64,000 nt of DNA from Myxococcales bacterium (GTDB lineage Bacteria > Myxococcota_A > Polyangia > Polyangiales > Polyangiaceae): positions 1 through 64,000 of the forward strand of contig JADKKK010000017.1 of assembly GCA_016720545.1 (NCBI GenBank), given 5' to 3'. The translations under genes and the position numbers were made by a program. Under the pieces are notes generated by a model. The model had not been told where the DNA came from. It was given only the letters and a program-made list of their open reading frames with translations, and ran no database searches. Numbering within the stretch: position 1 is the stretch's first letter; the number at the start of each line of letters is the position of its first letter. Below are positions 27,530-35,568 of this stretch, one piece after another.

Positions 27530-28315
27530 TCAGCGCCCGACGAAGCGGGCCTCCCGGCGCTCGAGGAAGGACAACACCCCCTCCTGGGCGTCGGCGGTCG
27601 CGAAGAGTGGCCGCGCCGTGTCCATCAGGGCGCCGAGCGCCGCGTCGCGTCCCTGCTCGCGCGCGAGCCGCGCGTTCGCGAGCGTGGCGCGGACCGCGAG
27701 CGGCGCCCGGGAGGCGACGCGCTCGGCGAGAGCCACGGCGGCGGCCACCGCGTCACCGGCGGGCACGACGTCGGACACGAGGCCCATCGCCAGGGCCTCT
27801 GCGGGCCCGAACTCGTCGCCGGTGAGGAGCCACTTCATGGCCCGCGCCCACCCGGCCCGCTCGTGGAAGCGGAGCGTAGCGCCGCCGAACGGCATGATGC
27901 CGCGTCGCACCTCCATTTGAGCGAAGCGGGTGCCCTCCGCGGCGACCACCAGATCGCACGCAAGCATGAGCTCGATGCCAATCGTGAAACAGATGCCTTG
28001 CACGGCGCACACGACCGGCTTGGTCCGCCGAGTGCCTGCGAGATCGAGAGGGTCAACCTGGTCTTCGCCGCCGAACAGGAGCGCGCCGGTGGCGACCGCG
28101 GGGCCCACCTCCGCGAGGTCGAGCCCTGCCGTGAAGTGCTCCCCGTGCGCGAAGAGCACGGCGACCCACGCCTCCGGGGCGAGCTCGAACGCGGTGTAGG
28201 CGGCGGCGAGCTCTCGGAGCATGCCCGTGGTGAAGGCGTTGCGCTTCTGCGCGCGCGCGAGCCCGATGTGAAAGACGTGGCCGCGGAGCTCGGTCGTGAC
28301 GGTAGGCTCGCTCAT
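27530..28315 (-). CDS. Crotonase/enoyl-CoA hydratase family protein
   Basis: A 261-residue crotonase-fold enzyme. The N-terminal strands (HVFHIGLARAQKRNAFTTGM) lead to the first oxyanion-hole segment AHGEHFTAGLDLAEV. The second oxyanion region is VVCAVQGICFTIGIELMLACD. EVRRGIMPFGGATLRF contains a Glu at the position used for catalysis in hydratases. GLVSDVVPAGDAVAAAVALAERVA closes the domain. Substrate unknown. It is 47 bp from the downstream end of the aldolase/dehydrogenase gene on the same strand. Confidence 0.88.
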   Translation of the reverse strand: MSEPTVTTELRGHVFHIGLARAQKRNAFTTGMLRELAAAYTAFELAPEAWVAVLFAHGEHFTAGLDLAEVGPAVATGALLFGGEDQVDPLDLAGTRRTKPVVCAVQGICFTIGIELMLACDLVVAAEGTRFAQMEVRRGIMPFGGATLRFHERAGWARAMKWLLTGDEFGPAEALAMGLVSDVVPAGDAVAAAVALAERVASRAPLAVRATLANARLAREQGRDAALGALMDTARPLFATADAQEGVLSFLERREARFVGR

Positions 28316-28362
28316 CGCCCGAGCGTCGCCGAGGCGGTCGCGGGCCGCAAGGAGTGAGGCCG

Positions 28363-30453
28363 CTATCGCGGAAACGCCGCCGGGTTTCCGCCGTCGACCG
28401 CGAGGACGGCGCCGGTCGTCGAGCGCGCCGTGGCCAGGTGGACGAACGCGCGCGCGACGTCGCTCGGGGTGACCTCGCGCGTGAGCAGGTTGGCGCGGAA
28501 ATACGCGTCGGGGGTGAGCCCGCGGGCCTTCGCCCGCGACTCGAGCACGCCGTGTCCGAACAGCGCCGTGCGGACGCGATCGGCGTTCACGGCGTTGGCG
28601 CGCACTCCGGTGCTGGCGAGGTCGATGGCCAGCTGGCGGGTGAGGGCGACGAGCGCGGCTTTCGCGATCGCGTAGGGGCCGAAGCCCGGGCCGGGCGCGA
28701 ACGCGCTCTTGCTCGCGTTGAAGAGCAGGCACCCGCCGCGCCCTTGGCTTCGAAAGACCTGCGCGGCGAACCGCGCGACGCGCGCGTGGCTCAGCAGGTT
28801 CTCGTCGAGCGAGCGCTGGAGCGCGGCGAGGCCCGCGTCGGTGTCGAGGGCGCCCTCGGGCGCGGTGCCTGCGTTGCTGACGCACACGTCGAGGCCGCCG
28901 AAGTCACGCGTGACGCGCTCGAACAGCGCCGCGACGCTCGCTTCGGCCGTGACGTCGCAGCGGGCGGAAGATACGCGTGTAGAGTACATGAGTGCCAGAT
29001 CGGCCCGCACGTCGTCGACCGCCTCCGCGCGGTCCGCGAGGAGCACGTGCGCGCCCTCGGCCAGCATCGCCCGCGCGGTCTCGCGCCCGATCCCCGAGGC
29101 GGCCCCCGTGACCACGGCGATCTTGCCCGCGAGGACCCCGCCAGGCGCGGGCTGCTTCCGCAGCTTCGCCTGTTCGAGGCTCCAGTACTCGACGTCGAAG
29201 AGATCCTCCGCCCCGAGGGGCGTGTATTCCCCGACGTCACACGCGGTCTCCATCACGTCGATCGTGTGCTCGTAGATATCTGCTGCCGCGTCCGCTTGCG
29301 CCCGGGTCGCGCCGACCGCGATGAGACCGAGCCCGGGGACGAGCACCACCGCGGGGCTCGGGTCGAGCCGGGTCAGCGTGACGCCCTTCGCAGCGCACAT
29401 GCTGTCGAAATACGCCTGGTAGTCGGCGCGGTAGCCCGCGACAGCGCGGCGGATCGCCTCGCGCATGGGCCCCAGGTCGTCGGGGAGCGCGCTGAGCAGC
29501 ATCGGCGTTGGCTTCGTGCGAATGACGTGGTCGGGCGTGGCCGAGCCGCGTCGGATCAGCTCGTAGAGGTCGCTTCGGGCGAGGAATCCGCGGGCCCGCT
29601 CTCCGTCGCGGAGCGCGAGCACCGGGCCCGCCTCCTCGGGGAGGCCGGCAGCCTCCGCGAGCACACCGCGGAGCGACGGCAACAGCGCCGCCGCGAGCGA
29701 GCTCGGCGGCTCCTGAACCAGGTGGACGCTCGCGGTGTTCGTGCGGTCGGCCGCGTAGCGCTCGGCGCGGGTCACGGCGGCGATCATGCTCTCGTAGCTC
29801 GCCTCCGCGGTCTCGCCGAACGTGAAGATGCCGTGTCGGTCGAGCACCATCACCGACGGGGTCTCCCCTTTGGCGACGGTCGCGTCCCACGCCTCCCTGC
29901 ACGCGCGAGCGAGCCCGAAGCCTGGCATCACGTACGGCACCCACACGAGCCCGCGCGGGAACACCTCGCGGCACATGCGCTCGGACTCGGGCTGATCGAC
30001 CAGCGCGAGGATCGCGTTGGCGTGTGTGTGATCGACGAACTTGGCGGGCAGGATCGCGTGGAGCAGCGCCTCGATGCTCGGGGTAGGGGCGCCGGCGTCG
30101 AGGAGCGCGAGGCGAAGTCCGTTGACCATGGCCTCATCGGAGAGGGCGGGTAGACTCGCGAGCGCGCGGAGGGCGTCGAGCCTGCACGCGGGGTGCCCCG
30201 CGGGCTGGATGGTCGCGAGGTCCCAGCCGGAGCCTTTCACGCACAAGACGTCGACGGTCTCCCCGAAGAGCGTGACCGCGCGCGATTTCACCGAGGTGTT
30301 GCCGCCGCCGTGCAGCACCAGGCGAGGCTCGCGGCCGAGGAGGCGCGCGGTGTACGTGCGCAGCGCGACGTCGCGAGCGAGCTCGGTGCCCCCGGTCTGG
30401 AGCGCCGCGGCGACCGTACGCTCGGCTTCATCGGCTCGGTAGAGAGAATCCAT
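28363..30453 (-). CDS. Bifunctional class II aldolase / short-chain dehydrogenase
   Basis: A 696-residue two-domain enzyme. Residues 1-410 are a class II aldolase of the RhaD type: RLVLHGGGNTSVK for substrate phosphate, FVDHTHANAIL with metal His, and MVLDRHGIFTFGETAEASYE. Residues 430-696 are an SDR domain: IAVVTGAASGIGRETARAM for NAD(P), CVSNAG, and the catalytic YxxxK in PYAIAKAALVALTRQLA. This fusion is known for rhamnulose-phosphate aldolase/lactaldehyde dehydrogenase proteins, where the two domains act in sequence on sugar breakdown. The exact sugar here is unknown. A crotonase follows, while no kinase or isomerase is adjacent. Confidence 0.9.
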   Translation of the reverse strand: MDSLYRADEAERTVAAALQTGGTELARDVALRTYTARLLGREPRLVLHGGGNTSVKSRAVTLFGETVDVLCVKGSGWDLATIQPAGHPACRLDALRALASLPALSDEAMVNGLRLALLDAGAPTPSIEALLHAILPAKFVDHTHANAILALVDQPESERMCREVFPRGLVWVPYVMPGFGLARACREAWDATVAKGETPSVMVLDRHGIFTFGETAEASYESMIAAVTRAERYAADRTNTASVHLVQEPPSSLAAALLPSLRGVLAEAAGLPEEAGPVLALRDGERARGFLARSDLYELIRRGSATPDHVIRTKPTPMLLSALPDDLGPMREAIRRAVAGYRADYQAYFDSMCAAKGVTLTRLDPSPAVVLVPGLGLIAVGATRAQADAAADIYEHTIDVMETACDVGEYTPLGAEDLFDVEYWSLEQAKLRKQPAPGGVLAGKIAVVTGAASGIGRETARAMLAEGAHVLLADRAEAVDDVRADLALMYSTRVSSARCDVTAEASVAALFERVTRDFGGLDVCVSNAGTAPEGALDTDAGLAALQRSLDENLLSHARVARFAAQVFRSQGRGGCLLFNASKSAFAPGPGFGPYAIAKAALVALTRQLAIDLASTGVRANAVNADRVRTALFGHGVLESRAKARGLTPDAYFRANLLTREVTPSDVARAFVHLATARSTTGAVLAVDGGNPAAFPR

Positions 30454-30564
30454 GGGGGGACCGCCTACCCCGCGAGGTGATGCGAGGCCATCTTTTGATG
30501 CACGGCGCGGCGCAGGGGCCGAGACCCCAGCCCGTGCTCCCCGCCGGCGCCCCGCTAAACGCGC

Positions 30565-30593
30565 TTGACGCCGCGGGCGAGGTGGCGCTATGA
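30565..30593 (+). promoter_or_regulatory. Probable sigma-70 promoter of tRNA-Val
   Basis: A TTGACG hexamer at 30565-30570 and a CTATGA-type -10 at 30588-30593 are separated by 17 bp. This places transcription start about 8 bp before the tRNA. The -35 is near consensus and the -10 is moderate. Confidence 0.5.
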
Positions 30594-30607
30594 AGCGGGT
30601 CTCTTCC

Positions 30608-30681
<74 letters not shown>

Positions 30682-30701
30682 ATCAGACACTTACGAAATC
30701 A

Positions 30702-30740
30702 AAGGGTTGGGCACCAAGGGTGCTCAGCCCTTCTTCGTTT
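30702..30740 (+). terminator. Intrinsic terminator after tRNA-Val
   Basis: A 14-bp stem (AAGGGTTGGGCACC with GGTGCTCAGCCCTT, allowing G-U pairs) and a 3-nt AAG loop, followed by a T-rich CTTCGTTT. A similar hairpin (CGGGTTGAG/CTCAGCCCG) follows the right att copy at 42648-42682. Confidence 0.75.
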
Positions 30741-30834
30741 CAGGGACGGTCCAGGGATGGTTTCCCGGCCCTGACTTCGTGACCAACTCTGGCGCCCACG
30801 CCTGCCGTACGCCGAACGACAACACGGTCAGCCC

Positions 30835-30866
30835 TTGACCCTATAGTCGGCTACAGCCCCCATACT
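30835..30866 (+). promoter_or_regulatory. MerR-type promoter/operator with a long spacer
   Basis: TTGACC at 30835-30840 and CATACT at 30861-30866 are separated by 20 bp, longer than the usual 17, as in MerR-controlled promoters that need the regulator to twist the DNA. The spacer holds the imperfect dyad CTATAG-TCGG-CTACAG. It sits directly before the merR-type gene, so it probably controls that gene and the copper-storage-like gene together. Confidence 0.65.
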
Positions 30867-30872
30867 TTCGGC

Positions 30873-31388
30873 ATGGGCGACGGGACCTTTACGATCGGCA
30901 CTCTGGCGAGGCGTGCGGCGGTCGGGGTCCAGACCATCCGGTACTACGAGCGCATCGGCCTGTTGCCTCAGCCGACCCGAGCCAAGGGCGGCTACCGGCG
31001 CTACGGAGACGACGCCGTGGCCCGCCTTCAATTCGTTCGTCACGCGACGCAGCTCGGCTTCACGTTGGCCGAGACGAAAGAGCTTCTGGCGCTCCGAGCA
31101 CGCCAAGGAGCCCCTTGTGGCACGGTCCGTAGGCGGGCCGAGGAAAAGCTGGCGGCGATCGAACAGAAGCTAACCGAGCTTCGAGAGCTGCGGGATGCCG
31201 TAGCCCGCCTGGTCCGCACGTGTTCGGGCGATACCGCAGTCGAACACTGTTCCATCCTCGCGGCTCTTGGTGAGCCGGATACCAGCAAGAAAGGGAAGTC
31301 CGCATGTCCGCCACAACCACGTCATCCAGCACCTCTTCCTGTCTCTCGTGCGTCGAAGCGTGTGAACGCTGCGTCGAAGACTGTCTAG
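30873..31388 (+). CDS. MerR family metal-responsive regulator
   Basis: A 171-residue regulator. The N-terminal winged HTH reads FTIGTLARRAAVGVQTIRYY then ERIGLLP, followed by the long dimerisation helix. Cys at GAPCGTV near residue 82, LVRTCSGD near 114 and VEHCSIL near 121 match the three-Cys layout of MerR/PbrR metal sensors better than CueR. The target metal is inferred only from the next gene. The last 28 codons run beyond normal MerR length and overlap the next gene by 85 bp in another frame. Confidence 0.85.
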   Translation: MGDGTFTIGTLARRAAVGVQTIRYYERIGLLPQPTRAKGGYRRYGDDAVARLQFVRHATQLGFTLAETKELLALRARQGAPCGTVRRRAEEKLAAIEQKLTELRELRDAVARLVRTCSGDTAVEHCSILAALGEPDTSKKGKSACPPQPRHPAPLPVSRASKRVNAASKTV

Positions 31389-31609
31389 CGAAGGACGCCA
31401 CCGCTCATGCGGCCTGCATCCGAGCCTGCCGGGATTGCATCGACGCCTGCGTTCTGTCCGCCCAACTCGAAGCTCGAAACAGCCCTCTCGCTGCTGAGGC
31501 CAAGAAGCTCTGCAAGCTCGCCTGCGAAGCCTGTGCAAAGGAGTGCGCCAAAACAGGCTGCTCCTCATGTGCAACGGCTTGTCAGAGCTGCGCCTCCGCT
31601 TGCTCGTGA
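31304..31609 (+). CDS. Four-helix copper-storage-type Cys-rich protein
   Basis: A 101-residue protein with 18 Cys arranged as CxxC, CxxxC and CxxxxC along amphipathic helices (CLSCVEACERCVEDC, ACIRACRDCIDAC, LCKLACEACAKECAK, CSSCATACQSCASAC). This is the pattern of the Csp/DUF326 four-helix bundles that store Cu(I) inside the bundle. There is no signal peptide, so it is probably cytosolic (Csp3-like). The ATG is preceded by AAGGGAAG and lies inside the end of the merR-type gene, so the two are one transcription unit. Confidence 0.85.
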   Translation: MSATTTSSSTSSCLSCVEACERCVEDCLAKDATAHAACIRACRDCIDACVLSAQLEARNSPLAAEAKKLCKLACEACAKECAKTGCSSCATACQSCASACS

Positions 31610-31676
31610 GCGGCGCTCTCGGATGAATCGCCTAACGCCACGCTCCCTGGTCCGCGCCGTCATGACGCCCCTCGTG

Positions 31677-31705
31677 AAGACGCCCGCCCCTTGCGGGCAT
31701 CGTCT
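31677..31705 (+). terminator. Possible terminator hairpin after the copper module
   Basis: A hairpin GACGCCCGC-CCCTT-GCGGGCATCGTC lies 70 bp after the copper-storage-like gene. It has no T-run, so it may act weakly or only protect the 3' end. Confidence 0.35.
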
Positions 31706-32192
31706 AGAGACGGTTTCCGAGCCCTTCCCTTCGCACCGTCCCTGCGGCCGACGCTGCTTCGGCTGCGAACGACACGACGTTCCGGGCCTCCGCCAAGTGC
31801 TCGGGGATGAGGTGGCTGTACAGCTCCGTGAAGAGCAGGTCCGAGTCCTCTTGCTCCGGGGTCTTGAGCTGCGTCGCGACGTGCCAGCGGAGCACGTCCA
31901 TCGCCTCGGTGGGGAGCTCGATGGCGTAGCGCCGCTTCTGCTTCGTCGTCTTCATCACCTCGTCGCCGAGCGAATGCGAGCGCCGCACGAGGAGGCGCCC
32001 TTGCTCCCACACCACGTCGCACTCGGCGCCGCGGCGCCGGAGCGGCCGCAGCGTGGAGGGGCGAAGGCCCGTGACGAGGCCCAAGTAGAGCATCGCGAAG
32101 TGCTGAGGATAGAGGTCCCGGAACTTCGCGACGAACGGACCGACCTCCTCGGGGAGGAGGGCTGTTGTCTCTCGCACTATCCCACCGCCCAT
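31704..32192 (-). pseudogene. Decayed tyrosine recombinase (integrase)
   Basis: A 162-residue remnant with an open frame extending about 40 codons upstream without a good start (RRLSSCKRVLSAEAFTHCEK). It keeps the first catalytic box (LYLGLVTGLRPSTLRPLRR, with the nucleophile-assisting Arg), the beta-hairpin Lys (TTKQKRRYAIELP) and the end with the nucleophile context (LYSHLIPEHLAEA). Between DLLF and LYSHL the roughly 60-residue segment with the HxxR and H/W residues is missing in frame. The N-terminal DNA-binding domain is also absent. It probably integrated this island into tRNA-Val and is now inactive. Confidence 0.75.
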
Positions 32193-32343
32193 CTCTCGCG
32201 CTCTCTCGTGAAGCCACCGGCAGGATTTCTCGCAGTGCGTAAACGCCTCCGCGCTCAGGACCCGTTTGCACGAAGAGAGACGACGCCGGAGCCCGGCGCA
32301 GCACGCGCAAGCTCTCCGGCGTCATTGCGATCTGGGCGGCCGA

Positions 32344-33141
32344 CTACGCGACTTCCTGCATCGCGATCTGCACGTGCTCGGTGGTGACCGCCTTCGCCTT
32401 CGCGATCGCTGCGGCGAAGAGGGCGTGATGCGCGAGGCCGTTAGCCTTACGCGGTAGGCCGCTCGACGCCTGGTAGATCGCCTCGACGGTGGGCGCCTCG
32501 AAGAGCGGTAGTTCGGTGCCGGCGAGCCGAAGCCGATGCGCGAGGTACGGTCCCATTTCCTCGCGCAGCAGGCCGCGCACGTGCGCGCGGACGACGATAC
32601 GCTGCGCGAGGGCGTCGAGGGCGGCCATGCTCATGCGCCGCCGCAGTTCGGGATGGCCGACGAGCACCACGGTGAGGCGGTTCTCGGAGTCCATCGCGTA
32701 GTTCGTGAGCAGGCGCAGGTCTTCGAGGAGGTCGGTTCGAAGGTGGTGCGCCTCGTCGACGATGAGCACCGGTCGCAGGCGATTCTCCGCGCAGAGGCGC
32801 GAGACCTCGGCGCGAATCTGCCGGAAGAGCGCGGCGCGATTGCGCTCGGTCGGAAGGCCGAGCTCCCAGGCGATCGACTTGTAGAGATCCATCACGTTGC
32901 CAGTCGTCATCGAGACGTAGAGCACGCGGTGGAGTCCGGTATGCAGCCCCGCGACGAGCCGCCGACACGTCGTGGTCTTACCCGACCCGCTGTCTCCCGT
33001 GACAAGGCCGATGCCGCGCATGTCGACGAGATGGCGTAGCCGCGCGCTGAGCTCGGCGAGCGAGGCGGACTCGAAGAGCTCGTCGGCGGTGAGATCCTTG
33101 TCGAAGGGGTGGCGCGTGAGCGCGAAGGCCTTTCGGTACAT
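32344..33141 (-). CDS. ExeA-like transposition ATPase (transposon gene 3)
   Basis: A 265-residue AAA+ ATPase. MYRKAFALTRHPFDKDLTAD is the typical ExeA-like start, Walker A is GDSGSGKTTTCRRL, and Walker B is RPVLIVDEAHHL, followed by LTNYAMDSENRLTVVLVGHP (sensor region) and RIVVRAHVRGLLREEM. In IS and Tn elements such ATPases choose targets for a DDE transposase. Its ATG overlaps the transposase stop (TGATG), so translation is coupled. Confidence 0.87.
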   Translation of the reverse strand: MYRKAFALTRHPFDKDLTADELFESASLAELSARLRHLVDMRGIGLVTGDSGSGKTTTCRRLVAGLHTGLHRVLYVSMTTGNVMDLYKSIAWELGLPTERNRAALFRQIRAEVSRLCAENRLRPVLIVDEAHHLRTDLLEDLRLLTNYAMDSENRLTVVLVGHPELRRRMSMAALDALAQRIVVRAHVRGLLREEMGPYLAHRLRLAGTELPLFEAPTVEAIYQASSGLPRKANGLAHHALFAAAIAKAKAVTTEHVQIAMQEVA

Positions 33142-34654
33142 CAGAAGAGCCCCTTGTCGTCGTCCTCGACGAGGTCGCGCATCGCCATGCCGTCGCTTGG
33201 GTCGGCGACGGAGCCTTTGGGGATCTCGAGGTTCTTGGTCGTGCCGTTGCGCTTGATGAAGCTGTTGGCGAGGACGTCGACACGGCGGGCGATCTCGACG
33301 CGGCGCCCCTGGTGCCACACTTCGACCGCGCGCTTCTCGGGCTTGCGCGAGGGATCGAAGCGCAGCGTGACCCGCTCGCCGACGAGCGCCGCGTCGACTT
33401 CGAAGGCGACGCCGTCGAGCGTGACGGTCCGATCCTTCTGCACGCTTCTCTTCTGCTCGGCGAGGAAGTGGTCGCCGAGGTCGGCGGCCGGCATGCGCAC
33501 GCCCTCGCTGGTGCGCGCCCACTTGTCGGCGGGGCTCTCGTCGCCGAGCCCTCGGTGCGGCGCGTGGTGGTACTCGCCCTCGATCCACGTGGCGAGCGCG
33601 CGGTTCATGGCGTCGAGCGAGGCGAGCTCTGCGGGCCCGAGCAGCGGCAACAGCTGCATACGGACCGTGCGAAACCATCGCTCCATCTTGCCCTTTCCCT
33701 GCGGCGAGTAGGGCTTCGCGTGGATGAGCGCGGTGCCGAGCTTCGCGCACACGATCTGGAGTTGCTTGGAGCGAAACGCGGCTCCGTTGTCGACGTAGAG
33801 ACGCTTCGGAATGCCGCGACGGCGCACCGCCTGCTCCAGCACCGTGAGGTACGCGACCGCGCCTTCGGAGAAGGTGAAGCTCGCGTACGGCACCACCCGC
33901 GTCGCGTCGTCGATCAGCGCGATGAGGTACGTCCGCCGCACCCGCCCGGCCTCGCGGAGCTTCGGCCCGTACATCACGTCGCTCATCCAGAGATCGCCGC
34001 GCTCTCGTGCTCGAAGCGACGGCGGTCCTTGCTCGTCGGCTCCGCGGGCTTCTTCTTCATCAGCCCGCGTCGCGCGAGGATGCGGTGCACCGTCGACTCG
34101 GGCAGCACGATCTCGCTCGTGACCACCTCGCCGTGCTGCGTGCGCGCGAGCTTGAGCAGCGTCGGAATCGACAGCTCCGGCGCGTCCTCTTTGAGCTGGC
34201 AGAGCAGGTCGACGACGTGGGCAGGGATCGACCGCGAGCTGCCCTGGTCCGCGCGCTCTCGAGGCACGAGCCCGTCGAAGCCGGCGCGACGGTACGCGCG
34301 CAGCCAGCCGCGGACCGTCTCCGCCGCGACGTGCCGGCGAAGCGAGCCCGGGATCGTGTACTCGTGCTCGGCCTTCTTCGTGAGCAGCGCGTACAGGCCG
34401 CGATGATGGGGCTCGAGTTGCACCAGGTCGGCGATCACGCCGTAGCGAAACAGCGCGACCTCGCGACGACGCTCGTCGGGGGCGCCGGCCCCGGGGCCGG
34501 GGGGGGCCCGGGCCCGGGGCGGGGGGGCGGGGGCCGGGGGGGGCGGGGGGGGCCCGGGGGGGGGGGGCCCCCCGGCGGCGCCGGGGCCGGGGGGGGGCCG
34601 GGGGGGTTGGGGGGGGACTTCGGTCGGATGGATGTTCTCGGTCTTGGTCTGCAT
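33141..34654 (-). pseudogene. DDE transposase, frameshifted
   Basis: The transposase of the same element, in two frames. The N-terminal part (34654 to 33983, 223 residues) holds the HTH domain (AAETVRGWLRAYRRAGFDGL) and ends KDRRRFEHES before leaving frame. The C-terminal part restarts in the other frame at GDLWMSDVMYGPKLREAGRV and contains the rve catalytic core: LIALIDDATR, LYVDNGAAFRSKQLQ, then KPYSPQGKGKMERWFRTVR. The Mu-type C-terminal domain follows. One missing G near 34000-34010 explains the break. Residues about 14-60 are encoded by a tract of only G and C, not expected in this family. It could be inactive or joined by frameshifting. Confidence 0.75.
34477..34606. other. 130-bp tract of only G and C inside the transposase gene
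   Basis: One hundred and thirty consecutive bases contain no A or T, mostly G-runs of 5-11 on the plus strand broken by C-runs. It encodes a Pro/Gly/Ala stretch in the transposase. Such a tract can be real (G-quadruplex-prone DNA) or a sequencing or assembly artefact. It differs from every other part of the window, so the length should not be trusted. Confidence 0.85.
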
Positions 34655-34771
34655 GGCGGTGTCCTTCGGTGGCTCGCTCGGACCTGCTCCAAGCGGCGTC
34701 CCGTGACACTCGTCGAGGTCGCCTCCGAGGTCAGGACCCCCTTCGTGTGGACCGACCAGCGCGCTTCCGCT

Positions 34772-35344
34772 TCACCCACTTGCCCGAGCACGAAATCCGA
34801 GAGGCACCGGCAACGCGCCGAGATGCCTCTCACCGAGCTCTCGCACGCGGACCAGGACCTCCTCGCACCCGAGCGCCGCGCGAAACGACGTGAGCGTCGG
34901 CTGCACCCCGATGAAGCGCTCCGCCATGAGCGTCGCGATCGCGAGGAGCGCCGCCCGTATCGCCGTGACCCTGCGCCGAATCGACCGCAAGGCCCCCGCC
35001 TGCCCGATCGCCTCGTCCGCCTCCGCCGGGTGGACCACGTCGACCGCTGCACCGACGCTGCCCGCCGACTCCACTGCCGCGACGACGGCCTCGACCTCCG
35101 CCAGCGTCCCCGACAGCCGCGCCGAGAGAAACGATGGCAACAGGCTGATCGACACGCCCGCCTTCGGGCACCACCAGCGCGGCACCCGCGCGCCCGCCGG
35201 CGCCACGCGCGCGTACGTCCCGAGCCGTTCCAGACCGCAGCCACCCTCCGGGTGGAGCGGACAGCTGTCGAGAATTGCACTTTCCCACGCTCGTTCGCTA
35301 ACGTACCGCTCGTCGGAGAGCGGGCACTTCCAAAGCAGCTGCAC
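34772..35344 (-). CDS. Transposon-associated zinc-ribbon/HTH protein (transposon gene 1)
   Basis: A 190-residue protein preceding the transposase on the same strand. The first half has Cys/His pairs suggestive of a zinc site (WKCPLSDERY, SCPLHPEGGCGL, PRWWCPKAGVSISLLPSFL). The second half is helical (SGTLAEVEAVVAAVE, AGALRSIRRRVTAIRAALLA). I recognise the pattern as that of an accessory gene regularly found ahead of ExeA-linked DDE transposases, but I cannot name its function. GTG start; upstream the start is not fixed. With the transposase and ATPase it makes a three-gene element spanning about 32.3-35.4 kb. Confidence 0.65.
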   Translation of the reverse strand: MQLLWKCPLSDERYVSERAWESAILDSCPLHPEGGCGLERLGTYARVAPAGARVPRWWCPKAGVSISLLPSFLSARLSGTLAEVEAVVAAVESAGSVGAAVDVVHPAEADEAIGQAGALRSIRRRVTAIRAALLAIATLMAERFIGVQPTLTSFRAALGCEEVLVRVRELGERHLGALPVPLGFRARASG

Positions 35345-35355
35345 GGCACCGACAC

Positions 35356-35395
35356 GAGCCCGAGCGTGGTCAGACGCTCGGGCTCACTCCTTTTG
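35356..35395. terminator. Perfect 11-bp hairpin at the transposon's right side
   Basis: GAGCCCGAGCG (35356-35366) and CGCTCGGGCTC (35375-35385) form a perfect stem with an 8-nt loop, followed on the plus strand by ACTCCTTTTGTT. It resembles an intrinsic terminator on the plus strand. It lies 12 bp beyond the first transposon gene and may insulate the element from outside transcription, or be part of its end. Confidence 0.5.
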
Positions 35396-35568
35396 TTCCC
35401 GCATGCTCGCGCGACCTCGCCGTCGGCGACCACTTCCCAGCGAAACCTCCCGGACTCGCCCGACGTCTCAGGTGAACGAACGGGCAGAGAGTGCGGGAGA
35501 ATTCGGGCGGGCGATCACGACAGAGAGCGAGGCCCTACACCTGTCGGCGTCGAGGGAAGAACGACGCG

